Of a stretch of 15,380 bases of DNA, positions 1-6,834 are shown piece after piece. The position numbers and the translations under genes are program-made. The notes beneath the pieces are model-generated. The model saw only the letters and a list, made by a program, of their open reading frames with translations. It was not told where the DNA came from and ran no database searches. Position 1 is the first letter of the stretch. Each line of letters begins with the position of its first letter. Origin of the DNA: JBLHUT01 sp047629975 (GTDB lineage: Bacteria > Pseudomonadota > Alphaproteobacteria > Rhodobacterales > Rhodobacteraceae); assembly GCA_047629975.1 (NCBI GenBank), contig JBLHUT010000047.1, positions 1 to 15,380 of the forward strand. The letters are read 5' to 3'.

Positions 1-148
1 TGCGGTATCAATGGCTTGGTTACGAATGGCGGGAGCCCCACCTGTCACAATACCCGGGTGCACGGGGCACTTATGGCCCTATCTGCGGAATGGGACGGTC
101 GATATTTGACAGCTTGAGGATCGCGATCTCGTGATCAAAACTACTGCG

Positions 149-190
149 CCTGCAATTGGAAGGGCCGACGTTTTTGTCGTCAGTTGCAGG
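149..190. repeat. Imperfect inverted repeat / hairpin
   Basis: The arms CCTGCAATTG (149-158) and CAGTTGCAGG (181-190) are complementary at nine of ten positions; as RNA the tenth pair is G-U and one further G-U pair extends the stem. A nested four-base stem CGAC/GTCG (166-169 with 176-179) closes a GTTTTT loop. No run of T follows either side, so it is not a typical intrinsic terminator. It could be an RNA structure, a protein binding site or the remnant of a mobile element end. Confidence 0.45.
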
Positions 191-300
191 TTTGGTACAA
201 AGCTCGGCGACAGGATCTGCGCGCCCGAAACACGCGAGCACCCGTAGCTTTTCGCGGATGACACACCCGCCAAGGTGCAGGCCAAATCCAGGACCCGAAC

Positions 301-320
301 AACGCTTTCAGTTCAGCGTT
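301..320. repeat. Perfect 6-bp inverted repeat
   Basis: AACGCT (301-306) and AGCGTT (315-320) are perfect inverted copies separated by eight bases. It lies about 100 bp beyond the pip stop codon on the minus strand. Without a T run it is a poor terminator candidate; it may be a small cruciform or operator-like site, or chance. Confidence 0.25.
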
Positions 321-422
321 TACCGAAAAGGGAACTGACCGCCTGTCGGGCAGTGGATGGCGTCACCGGAGTGTTCGGCACGCCGAGCGGACGCATGCGC
401 TACAGCCAAATTCCTCAGCGGA

Positions 423-1418
423 CTAGAACTCCAGTTGTCCTGCCCCTACATCGCCGAGCACAGACCGTGTAATGCGCACCAATTCGGCAGTGATCGGTGT
501 CTCGGACAAAGCGTGGCCCGCCATCGGGATCATCTTCAATTCTCCGGCGGGCCAGCGTTCACACAATTTCCACGCCGAAACGGGCGGACAAATCATGTCG
601 TATCTGCCTTGCACGACACTACCGGGAATGTGGCCGATGGTGTCCATATCCTCAAGGATTTTAAGGTCTCGATCCAGAAAACCCTTGTTTATAAAATAAT
701 GATTCTCAAGTCTGGCAAAGGCACGCGCATAATCTGCCGGGCTTTCCCCCACCATTGTGCTCGTCTCGATAGAGGCAAGCGCGTTCTCCCAAGAGGCCCA
801 GGCCCGCGCAAACCTTGTTTCTATGATCCTGTCCCCCGAAAAAAGACGCCGGTGGTAGGCTCCAATCAGATCGTCATGTTCATCTTGAGGGATCAATCCA
901 CTAAAGCGGGCCCATTGGTCCGGAAAAAACTGCCCCGCTCCGCCACCATAGAACCACTCCAGTTCGGCTTGCGTCATCAAGAACACACCGCGCAGGGTCA
1001 GATACGCCACACGATCAGGATGCGTCTGGGCATAGATAAGTGAAAGTGTCGCGCCCCAGCTCCCGCCGAACACCATCCAACGGTCGATATCCAGTGCGAC
1101 ACGGATACGTTCGATGTCGGCCACAAGGTGCCACGTCGTGTTGTCCATCACACTGGCATGTGGCCGCGACCGACCACACCCCCGCTGATCGAACAGAATG
1201 ATCCGGTAGCCCGATGCGTCGAAATAGCGGCGCATGGCAGGGCTACAGCCACCACCCGGACCACCATGCAGAACAATAACCGGAATCCCTTCGGGATTGC
1301 CGCATTGCTCGACATAAATTCTGTGTCCATCGCCCATATCCATCATCCTTTGATCAAAAGGATCAATCGGAGGATACAGATAATGGACTGCGCTTTTTTG
1401 ACCGGCTCGTCTATCCAT
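423..1418 (-). CDS. pip: Proline iminopeptidase (alpha/beta hydrolase, peptidase family S33)
   Basis: The predicted 331-residue cytoplasmic enzyme removes N-terminal proline from peptides. Family hallmarks are all visible: the oxyanion loop HGGPGG (51-56), the nucleophile elbow GGSWG with Ser120, the acid Asp274 in GRYDMICP, and His302 in AGHALSE, so the triad is complete. The family-typical GGGAGQFFPDQW segment is present near 158-169. The start at 1418 (MDRRAGQKS) gives the usual family length; the frame stays open upstream, but the extra 61 residues resemble nothing in the family and would run into ubiG. It is divergent from ubiG with 73 bp between start codons. Its ribosome binding site is weak (an AGG a few bases before the ATG). 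The start is a little less certain than the function. Confidence 0.93.
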   Translation of the reverse strand: MDRRAGQKSAVHYLYPPIDPFDQRMMDMGDGHRIYVEQCGNPEGIPVIVLHGGPGGGCSPAMRRYFDASGYRIILFDQRGCGRSRPHASVMDNTTWHLVADIERIRVALDIDRWMVFGGSWGATLSLIYAQTHPDRVAYLTLRGVFLMTQAELEWFYGGGAGQFFPDQWARFSGLIPQDEHDDLIGAYHRRLFSGDRIIETRFARAWASWENALASIETSTMVGESPADYARAFARLENHYFINKGFLDRDLKILEDMDTIGHIPGSVVQGRYDMICPPVSAWKLCERWPAGELKMIPMAGHALSETPITAELVRITRSVLGDVGAGQLEF

Positions 1419-1491
1419 GTTTGACCTATATAGCTCTGTAGAAGGCGGTGCCATGATAAATGGTAGCCAATTGAAAAGAGGATCGACCAAG

Positions 1492-2241
1492 ATGACAACA
1501 GCCCGGACCACTGTGGACCCCGCAGAGATTGCCAAATTCGAAGCCATGGCTGCAGAATGGTGGGATACCAATGGAAAATTCAAACCTCTACATATGCTCA
1601 ACCCTTGCCGGCTGGATTATATCACCCGTCAGATCGCAGCAGAGTTCGACCGTGACTTAAGCTCTGCAATGCCCTTCTCCGGATTGCGCATTCTGGACAT
1701 CGGCTGTGGTGGGGGGCTGCTGTCCGAACCGATGGCGCGGCTGGGGGCCACAGTGATCGGGGCAGATGCCGCCGAGCGTAATATTCCGATCGCAAAGCTT
1801 CATGCCGAGCAATCCGGACTGGAAATCGATTACCGCTTCACAACAGCAGAAGCGATGGCGGCCCAAGGCGAACAGTTCGATGCCATTCTCAACATGGAAG
1901 TGGTCGAACACGTTGCCGATCCGCAAAGCTATCTGACAGCATGCCGAGAATTGCTGAAACCAGGTGGCCTGATGGTATGCTCGACATTGAACCGGAACCC
2001 TAAAAGTTACCTGTTTGCCATTATCGGAGCGGAACATGTGATGCGCTGGCTCCCGAAGGGGACGCACGAATGGCAAAAGTTCATCACTCCGGACGAGTTG
2101 TATAGCCTGTTGCGCCAGTCCGGGCTTGAGCCTGTGGACCGCAAGGGTTTTGTCTTTAATCCACTCGCATGGACGTGGTCCATCAGCCACAAGGACCTAA
2201 GCGTAAACTATGTGACGGCCAGCAAAAAACCGGTGTCCTGA
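1492..2241 (+). CDS. ubiG: Ubiquinone biosynthesis O-methyltransferase UbiG
   Basis: This 249-residue SAM-dependent enzyme catalyses both O-methylations of the ubiquinone ring (2-polyprenyl-6-hydroxyphenol and 3-demethylubiquinol steps). The family N-terminus TTVDPAEIAKFEAMAAEWWD (residues 6-25) is clear. Motif I for SAM binding, ILDIGCGGG, lies at about 67-75, the NMEVVEHV segment at about 134-141, and LLKPGGL at 154-160. The TWSISHKDLSVNYV segment near the C-terminus is also typical. I chose the ATG at 1492 because it matches the family start and follows AGAGGA at 1477-1482; an in-frame ATG at 1453, preceded by GAAGG, would add 13 residues and cannot be excluded. It is divergent from pip and convergent with the hydrolase gene at 2491. 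The length is normal for alphaproteobacteria. Confidence 0.96.
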   Translation: MTTARTTVDPAEIAKFEAMAAEWWDTNGKFKPLHMLNPCRLDYITRQIAAEFDRDLSSAMPFSGLRILDIGCGGGLLSEPMARLGATVIGADAAERNIPIAKLHAEQSGLEIDYRFTTAEAMAAQGEQFDAILNMEVVEHVADPQSYLTACRELLKPGGLMVCSTLNRNPKSYLFAIIGAEHVMRWLPKGTHEWQKFITPDELYSLLRQSGLEPVDRKGFVFNPLAWTWSISHKDLSVNYVTASKKPVS

Positions 2242-2490
2242 CAGGGCGCCGCACCTCCCGCCCACTTGCGTGGTTGGGCATGGCGCGCTTGAGAGGGCCT
2301 ACGTATTGCGGCGTTTCGCAAAGCGCGCCATTGCACCGGTATCGCTGATGGTGAGGGGACAAGAAAAACCGGCGCCAACGCACTGCTTCGGCCCGACCAA
2401 AAGTACCGCGCCGTGTCAGCGGAGCATGTTCGTGGCTGCGGTCGTGGTCAAAATTTTGCCGGTACTTAAAGGTTAGTTCACAACCACCCG
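2242..2490. other. Gene-free gap between convergent ubiG and hydrolase genes
   Basis: The stretch lies between two converging stop codons. Short frames exist on both strands, but none has a recognisable product or ribosome binding site. Possible folding elements are GCCCA (2260-2264) with TGGGC (2275-2279), enclosed by GCGCC (2246-2250) with GGCGC (2282-2286). No T run follows, so a terminator role is uncertain. I see no RNA gene or repeat beyond that. Confidence 0.4.
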
Positions 2491-3333
2491 TCACCGTGGA
2501 TCGGCAAAACCCGCGATATCCCTGTCATGCATAAGCGACGGAATTTTTGCCCGTGCGGCGCGAACGGCCCCGATATCCAGTGTAATCATCGTAATCCCGA
2601 CGCCCACACCTGCGTCCGCGACGACATCACCCCAAGGCGACACCACAAGGCTATGGCCGTGCGTTTGTCTTTGCTTTCCCGAAATTGCAGAATGCGTGCC
2701 CGTTTGCCCCGGTGCAAGCACCCAAGCCCCGCATTCGATCGCACGCGCGCGCAGTAACGGCTCCCAATGTGCGGCACCTGTCACAGGAGAGAATGCCGCC
2801 GGTACCGTCAGAATTTGCGCCCCTGCCTGTGCCAGCCCTCTGAAAAGATGCGGAAAACGCAGATCATAACACACCGTCATCCCGATGGTTCCAAAAGGCG
2901 TTTGCGCAAGCACCGCACGGTCACCGGGGCGGTATCCTGCGCTTTCACGATACGTTTCGGTTTCGGTCACCTGAACATCAAACATGTGAATCTTGTCGTA
3001 TCGCGCCACAACAGCGCCATCAGGCCCGATCAAAAACGAACGATTTGCAAACCGCCCGTCCGCATCTGTCGTCTTTAGCCCGAGTGATCCGATCAGGATC
3101 CAAATTCCCAAAGCTGCCGCATCATTGCGCAGCGCCTCAAGGGTCGGATCCTCTCCTTCGGAACGCAGCACCTGTGATTGACGCTCACGGCTGTTGGACA
3201 CGCAATTGGTGACTTCGGGGGTCAGAACAAACCCTGCCCCCTCGGCCGCCGCCTGCGCGACCATCGCGCGCGTCACGGCAAGATTGGCAAGCGGATCGTC
3301 ACTGCTTGTCAGTTGCAAAAGAGCCGTTCTCAT
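2491..3333 (-). CDS. Carbon-nitrogen hydrolase of the Nit1/Nit2 type
   Basis: The protein has 280 residues. The nitrilase-superfamily catalytic triad is visible: Glu40 in TPEVTNCV, Lys114 in YDKIHMFDV and Cys155 in CYDLRFP. The supporting AHWEPLLRARAIE segment follows. The DKIHMFDV and CYDLRFPHLFRGL signatures are those of the Nit branch. Members of that branch remove the amide from deaminated glutathione or related omega-amides such as alpha-ketoglutaramate; which substrate applies here is inference. Its start lies six bases after the grxC stop, in the same direction and downstream of comF, so the three genes are probably cotranscribed. A glutathione-repair role would fit the glutaredoxin neighbour. 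It is cytoplasmic, with no signal peptide. Family assignment is secure; exact substrate is not. Confidence 0.92.
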   Translation of the reverse strand: MRTALLQLTSSDDPLANLAVTRAMVAQAAAEGAGFVLTPEVTNCVSNSRERQSQVLRSEGEDPTLEALRNDAAALGIWILIGSLGLKTTDADGRFANRSFLIGPDGAVVARYDKIHMFDVQVTETETYRESAGYRPGDRAVLAQTPFGTIGMTVCYDLRFPHLFRGLAQAGAQILTVPAAFSPVTGAAHWEPLLRARAIECGAWVLAPGQTGTHSAISGKQRQTHGHSLVVSPWGDVVADAGVGVGITMITLDIGAVRAARAKIPSLMHDRDIAGFADPR

Positions 3334-3339
3334 GCCGCT

Positions 3340-3597
3340 CTAACCTGCCAGCAAAGCATCAAGTTTACCGGCACTCTCCAAAGCGAAAAGCTCGTCACAG
3401 CCGCCCACATGTGTTGTGCCCACAAAAATCTGGGGCACCGTATGGCGTCCGCTGGAGCGCGACAGCATTTCCGATCGTTTTTCAGGCTGCCGGCTCAGGT
3501 CAATCTCGGAAAAGCTGACCCCTTTTCCGGTCAAAAGGCGTTTGGCGGCGTGGCAAAAGCCACACATCGGCGAGGTATAAAGTTCAACAGACTGCAT
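3340..3597 (-). CDS. grxC: Glutaredoxin 3 family protein
   Basis: This 85-residue cytoplasmic thiol oxidoreductase uses glutathione to reduce disulfides. The dithiol active site is CGFC (residues 12-15, in TSPMCGFCHAAKRLL). The glutathione-binding TVPQIF segment with its cis-proline follows, then GGCDEL. CGFC replaces the CPYC of the E. coli protein; I recall this variant in related marine alphaproteobacteria, so it is probably functional. The ATG at 3597 is chosen because it gives the full family length and is preceded by GAGGA about eight bases upstream. The longer open frame upstream would add 37 residues with no family similarity. The gene sits between comF (44-bp gap) and the Nit-type hydrolase (6-bp gap), in one likely operon. 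Confidence 0.95.
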   Translation of the reverse strand: MQSVELYTSPMCGFCHAAKRLLTGKGVSFSEIDLSRQPEKRSEMLSRSSGRHTVPQIFVGTTHVGGCDELFALESAGKLDALLAG

Positions 3598-3641
3598 GAC
3601 GGGTTCCTCAACAGGCAAATTACAAAGGGTTCCGTCATTAT

Positions 3642-4376
3642 CTAGGCATCCTTTGCCACACGCGCCAGTGCCAGCACGCAAACCTCGGACGCACCAGCCG
3701 CCAGACACGCCTCGGATGCCGACCCCAAGGTCGCCCCGGAGGTCATAACGTCATCAACCAACATGACCCTTCGCCCTGACAAAAGGTGCTTGCGACCCGG
3801 ATGCGCCACGATGGCCTGCGCAACATTGGCAAACCGCGCATCATGGCCCTTTCCCTCCATGCTGTCTGTTGCGCGCTGACGCAGCAACAGATCGGGGCAA
3901 TAAGACAGCGATAACTCGCCCGCCAATGCCTGCGCCAGCAATGCGGCCTGATTATACCGTCGCTTTACCAATCGGGACCAATGCAAAGGGACCGGCGCGA
4001 TCATCATTTCCTGCTTGATCAGAGGCCTGGCCGCCCGGGCCATCCATGCAGCCGCCGCCGGTACAGTATCCGTGCGATCGCCATGCTTGAGCGCCAGCAC
4101 AATTCGCCTGCCGTTATCCTTATAGAGCATCACCGCGCGACCACGCGTCCAAGGCCGATCCGCCCTCAGACATGCATCGCAATGCGGTGCAGGATCTGCC
4201 ACACCCGTATCGTCACCGGGAAGGGGGACACCGCATGCATCACACACCAGACCGGTGATAAATGGCGTCTCGCGCCAGCACGGGCCACACAAGCCCCCTT
4301 CGCTGCCGACAATATCACCACAACTGGCGCATTGCGGAGGATACACCAAGTGCATTAACCGTTGCATCGCACCCAT
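3642..4376 (-). CDS. comF: ComF family protein (phosphoribosyltransferase fold with zinc-binding N-terminus)
   Basis: The protein has 244 residues. The N-terminus carries four Cys-x-x-Cys pairs (C16/C19, C30/C33, C45/C48, C66/C69), consistent with a double zinc ribbon. The conserved family block VPLHWSRLVKRRYNQA (129-144) follows, and a type I phosphoribosyltransferase PRPP loop VMLVDDVMTSGAT is at 204-216. ComF proteins take part in DNA uptake and recombination in competent bacteria; in many Proteobacteria the exact role is unknown. The start at 4376 follows an AGGG-rich stretch, but ATG codons at residues 4 and 8 are possible alternatives. It is the first gene of the likely comF-grxC-nit operon. 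It is divergent from the methyltransferase-like gene with only 22 bp between start codons. Confidence 0.9.
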   Translation of the reverse strand: MGAMQRLMHLVYPPQCASCGDIVGSEGGLCGPCWRETPFITGLVCDACGVPLPGDDTGVADPAPHCDACLRADRPWTRGRAVMLYKDNGRRIVLALKHGDRTDTVPAAAAWMARAARPLIKQEMMIAPVPLHWSRLVKRRYNQAALLAQALAGELSLSYCPDLLLRQRATDSMEGKGHDARFANVAQAIVAHPGRKHLLSGRRVMLVDDVMTSGATLGSASEACLAAGASEVCVLALARVAKDA

Positions 4377-4398
4377 AGAGCCCTACCCTTTGTCCATC

Positions 4399-5235
4399 AT
4401 GCAAAACCTTACCGACCGCACACAGCTTGCCCGCAACCGCCTCCGCGCCACCCGTGGGGGAATCGCCGACTTCCTTCACCGGATTGCCGCGGATGAACTG
4501 CATGAGAGACGTAAAGAGGTTAACAGACCGTTTACCGACGTGTCTGTAATTTCCGGATTTCCCACCCTGTGGAACCAGCTTTGGCCAGATGCAGACCAAA
4601 CCGGTGATACCGACACACTTACCATTGCGCCTGCCTCGCGTGATCTGATCGTGCATGCCATGGCGCTTCACTGGGCTGATGACCCTATCGGGCAACTGGT
4701 ACAGGCGCGGCGCGGCCTGCGACCGGACGGGCTGTTTCTGGGCTGCTTGTTCGGGGGGCAAACGCTCAAGGAATTGCGGGCTGTTCTGGCCGCTACCGAA
4801 GCACGAATCACCGGTGGCCTTGCCCCGCGCATTGCCCCCATGGCCGACATTCGCGATCTGGGGGCCGCGTTGCAGCGCGCAAAATTCGCCATGCCCGTCG
4901 CCGACAGCCTGCCCTTGACTGTCGCCTATGACAGCGCGCTGCATCTGATGCGCGATCTGCGGGCAATGGGCGAGGGAAATGCACTTGCGGCGCGCCATGC
5001 GCAACCGGTTCGCCGTGCGGTGTTCATGCAGGCCGCAGAAGCTTATTCACAAGCACATAAGCAAGACGACGGCCGCGTCACCGCCACCTTCGAGCTGATT
5101 TTTCTGGCAGGTTGGGCACCCTCTGACGATCAGCCAAAACCGTTGCGTCCAGGGTCTGCGACGACACGTCTGGCCGAAGCTTTGGGCACCTTGGAGGCCC
5201 CGCTGTCTGAGGGGCGGGACATTTCGAACGATTGA
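4399..5235 (+). CDS. Methyltransferase-fold protein related to complex I assembly factor NDUFAF5
   Basis: The protein has 278 residues. It shares with mitochondrial NDUFAF5 the order HAMALHWADDP (86-95), LRPDGLFLGCLFGGQTLKELR (107-127), ITGGLAPRIAPM (137-148), the DLGAALQRA segment, DLRAMGEGNA (186-195) and a C-terminal TATFELIFLAGW block. NDUFAF5 is known to hydroxylate an arginine of complex I subunit NDUFS7; whether the bacterial protein does so is inference. The expected SAM motif I (Asp-x-Gly-x-Gly) is not seen: the region after VNRPFTDVSVISGFPTLW (41-58) has no glycine-rich loop. The ATG at 4399 matches the family start but has no obvious Shine-Dalgarno sequence; the message may be leaderless. 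It is divergent from comF and 60 bp upstream of hemH. An ordinary BioC-like methyltransferase is the alternative annotation. Confidence 0.85.
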   Translation: MQNLTDRTQLARNRLRATRGGIADFLHRIAADELHERRKEVNRPFTDVSVISGFPTLWNQLWPDADQTGDTDTLTIAPASRDLIVHAMALHWADDPIGQLVQARRGLRPDGLFLGCLFGGQTLKELRAVLAATEARITGGLAPRIAPMADIRDLGAALQRAKFAMPVADSLPLTVAYDSALHLMRDLRAMGEGNALAARHAQPVRRAVFMQAAEAYSQAHKQDDGRVTATFELIFLAGWAPSDDQPKPLRPGSATTRLAEALGTLEAPLSEGRDISND

Positions 5236-5259
5236 CCTCTGATCCAAAGCCGTTATGTG
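5232..5259 (+). promoter_or_regulatory. Possible hemH promoter
   Basis: TTGACC (5232-5237) overlaps the stop codon of the preceding gene and is followed after 16 bases by TATGTG (5254-5259). This would place a transcript start about 30 bases before the hemH ATG. The -10 match is poor; TATAAA at 5264-5269 is an alternative -10 without a good partner. I see no clear iron- or heme-responsive operator. Confidence 0.22.
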
Positions 5260-5295
5260 GACGTATAAAGTTCATTAGCACGGAAACAGGACGCC

Positions 5296-6390
5296 ATGAT
5301 GTTGGACTCGAACTCGACGCCCGCCTTTACCGAGGTCGATGCTGCGACAGCGCAAGCAAACGCGCATCTTCCCGCCGAACATCCGGCGGTCAAACGCCCG
5401 AAGGTTGGTGTTCTTGTCGCGAATCTGGGCACGCCAGACGGGTATGACTATTGGTCGATGCGGCGCTACCTGAACGAATTTCTGTCTGATCGTCGGGTGA
5501 TCGACTATTCACCATTCATCTGGCAACCGCTGTTGCAGCTTGTGATTCTGACAAAGCGGCCCTTTTCATCAGGTGCGGCGTACAAATCCATCTGGAACCA
5601 CGAAGCCGGTGAAAGCCCGCTGGCAACCATCACCAAGGCGCAAACCGCCAAGTTGAAGGAAACGCTCGCAGCGCGGTACGGCGATGATGTCGTCGTCGAA
5701 TATTGCATGCGCTATGGCAACCCGTCCACAAAATCAAAGGTACAGGCCCTGCGCGATCAGGGGTGCCGGAAGATTTTGTTCTTCCCGCTCTATCCACACT
5801 ATGCCGGTGCAACTTCGGCGACAGCGAACGACGAGTTTTTCCGGTCACTGATGACAGGTCGCTGGCAACCTGATGCACGCACCGTGCCCGCGTATTTCGA
5901 GAACCCGACATATATTGACGCGCTCGCCCAATCGGTTGAACGCAGCTATGCCTTGATGGAAACAAAGCCGGACATTCTGGTATGTTCCTATCACGGCGTT
6001 CCCGTCCGCTATCTTATGGAAGGCGACCCGTACCACTGCCAGTGCCAGAAAACGACCCGCTTGCTCAAGGAACGGCTTGGTTGGGACGACACACAGATAA
6101 AAACAACATTCCAAAGCCGTTTTGGCCCCGAAGAATGGCTTCAGCCCTATACGGTTGAGGAGGTCGCACGGCTTGCCGAAGGCGGCAAGAAAAAGATCGC
6201 CGTGATCGCGCCTGCGTTTTCGTCCGATTGCATCGAGACACTCGAAGAGATCAATGAAGAAATCCGCGAAAGCTTTGAAGAGGCTGGTGGTGAACACTTC
6301 ACCTATATTCCGTGCCTTAACGATGACGACGCCCACATCAAAGCATTGACCGAAGTCATCGAAACTAACCTGAAGGGTTGGCTTGACTGA
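5296..6390 (+). CDS. hemH: Ferrochelatase
   Basis: This 364-residue enzyme inserts ferrous iron into protoporphyrin IX, the last step of heme b synthesis. Visible family features are VGVLVANLGTPDG (37-49), YSPFIWQPLLQ (71-81), FFPLYPHYAGATSAT (162-176), the metal-binding His233 in SYHGVP, GDPYHCQCQKTTRLL (243-257), FQSRFGPEEWLQPY (272-285) and the acidic IETLEEI segment (313-319). The first 35 residues are an extension beyond the conserved core, moderately long for a bacterial enzyme. The ATG at 5296 (a tandem ATG follows at 5299) is preceded by ACAGGA. Seven cysteines include C248/C250, C312 and C340; some alphaproteobacterial ferrochelatases carry a [2Fe-2S] cluster, but cluster ligation here is not shown by sequence alone. 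A terminator follows at 6458-6490. Confidence 0.97.
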   Translation: MMLDSNSTPAFTEVDAATAQANAHLPAEHPAVKRPKVGVLVANLGTPDGYDYWSMRRYLNEFLSDRRVIDYSPFIWQPLLQLVILTKRPFSSGAAYKSIWNHEAGESPLATITKAQTAKLKETLAARYGDDVVVEYCMRYGNPSTKSKVQALRDQGCRKILFFPLYPHYAGATSATANDEFFRSLMTGRWQPDARTVPAYFENPTYIDALAQSVERSYALMETKPDILVCSYHGVPVRYLMEGDPYHCQCQKTTRLLKERLGWDDTQIKTTFQSRFGPEEWLQPYTVEEVARLAEGGKKKIAVIAPAFSSDCIETLEEINEEIRESFEEAGGEHFTYIPCLNDDDAHIKALTEVIETNLKGWLD

Positions 6391-6391
6391 T

Positions 6392-6433
6392 TAACCGATC
6401 GGGAGGGTGTTGATAGAAATGCCTTCCCGGTTA
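6392..6433. repeat. Hairpin just after the hemH stop
   Basis: TAACC (6392-6396) pairs with GGTTA (6429-6433), and GGGAGGG (6401-6407) pairs with CCTTCCC (6422-6428) through one G-U pair. The left side has a four-base bulge. It lacks a T run and sits 25 bases before a better terminator, so it may protect the 3' end of the message or be a minor structure. Confidence 0.35.
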
Positions 6434-6457
6434 CCGAGGTTCACGGAACAAGACACA

Positions 6458-6490
6458 AAAAAGGCGGCTGCAAATGGCAACCGCCTTTTT
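6458..6490. terminator. Bidirectional intrinsic terminator between hemH and the small membrane protein gene
   Basis: AAAAAGGCGG (6458-6467) pairs with CCGCCTTTTT (6481-6490) around a 13-base loop. A T run follows the GC stem on either strand because the A block precedes it. This fits termination of both the plus-strand hemH transcript and the minus-strand small-protein transcript. Confidence 0.85.
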
Positions 6491-6510
6491 GTATTCCGTT
6501 GCCGGAAGTC

Positions 6511-6690
6511 TTAGTTCGATGCGACAGCAGCAATTACAAGCAGCAGCGCGATCGGGATAAGCAGACCGCCGTCGGAAGACGAAGTCTCGGCTTCAACGAT
6601 CATTGGCTCGATGACGGGCTCGCTCATGCCACCAGCAAATGCGGATGTTGCGGCGAACGAAAGAGCAGCAGCGAGTGCGACTTTTTTCAT
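6511..6690 (-). CDS. Small exported single-pass membrane protein of unknown function
   Basis: The product has 59 residues. It begins with a classic Sec signal peptide (MKKVALAAALSFAATSAFA, likely cut after residue 19). A short acidic, proline- and glutamate-containing linker follows (SEPVIEPMIVEAETSSSDGG), and then a hydrophobic C-terminal segment LLIPIALLLVIAAVAS (about 43-58). After cleavage it would be a peptide of about 40 residues anchored by its C-terminus. TGGAG lies seven bases before the ATG, which strongly supports this start. A possible promoter lies at 6764-6792 and a terminator follows the gene, so it is probably its own transcription unit. I recall similar small proteins in Rhodobacterales genomes but know no function. 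Its position next to hemH does not by itself show a link to heme. Confidence 0.8.
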   Translation of the reverse strand: MKKVALAAALSFAATSAFAGGMSEPVIEPMIVEAETSSSDGGLLIPIALLLVIAAVASN

Positions 6691-6763
6691 GTTAATCTCC
6701 AGTAAAATCACGGAACCTGAACTGAGGACGCTCCGCGCAAAAAAACAAATCCCTCGTGAAAGC

Positions 6764-6792
6764 ATAATCGCATCCTACCGTAGAGATTGCAA
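6764..6792 (-). promoter_or_regulatory. Possible promoter of the small membrane protein gene
   Basis: Read on the minus strand, TTGCAA (6787-6792) is followed after 17 bases by GATTAT (6764-6769). This predicts a transcript start near 6757 and a leader of roughly 65 bases before the ATG at 6690. Matches to the sigma-70 consensus are partial. Confidence 0.35.
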
Positions 6793-6834
6793 TTAGCTGC
6801 TCGGGTCAGCGCTCTCAATTGGGTCGGAATGTGG

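Larger units (their letters stand above)
1..422. other. Left-end region with no recognisable intact gene
   Basis: No reading frame here gives a protein I recognise. All short frames are interrupted and none has a convincing ribosome binding site. The stretch lies downstream of the pip stop codon. It contains a strong imperfect hairpin (149-190), a small perfect inverted repeat (301-320) and, on the minus strand at the extreme left, a frame with a His-Lys-Cys-Pro segment that faintly resembles a PAAR domain but is preceded by a stop. It could be a decayed gene, the tip of a gene lying outside the window, or intergenic DNA with structured elements. Confidence 0.5.

Noticed and set aside
357..1043. 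228-codon plus-strand frame opposite pip
   Set aside because: It is antisense to a complete catalytic-triad enzyme; it has no family features and no ribosome binding site.
1398..1432. Two TTGACC copies (1398 and 1421) and TATATA (1427-1432) between pip and ubiG, suggesting a promoter
   Set aside because: No TTGACC copy has a -10 at acceptable spacing; the TATATA is 23 bases from the first copy and adjoins the second. Not enough to call a promoter.
2270..2476. 68-codon plus-strand frame in the convergent gap
   Set aside because: No clear ribosome binding site, no recognisable motif, and an overlapping frame of similar length on the opposite strand; chance is the simpler explanation.
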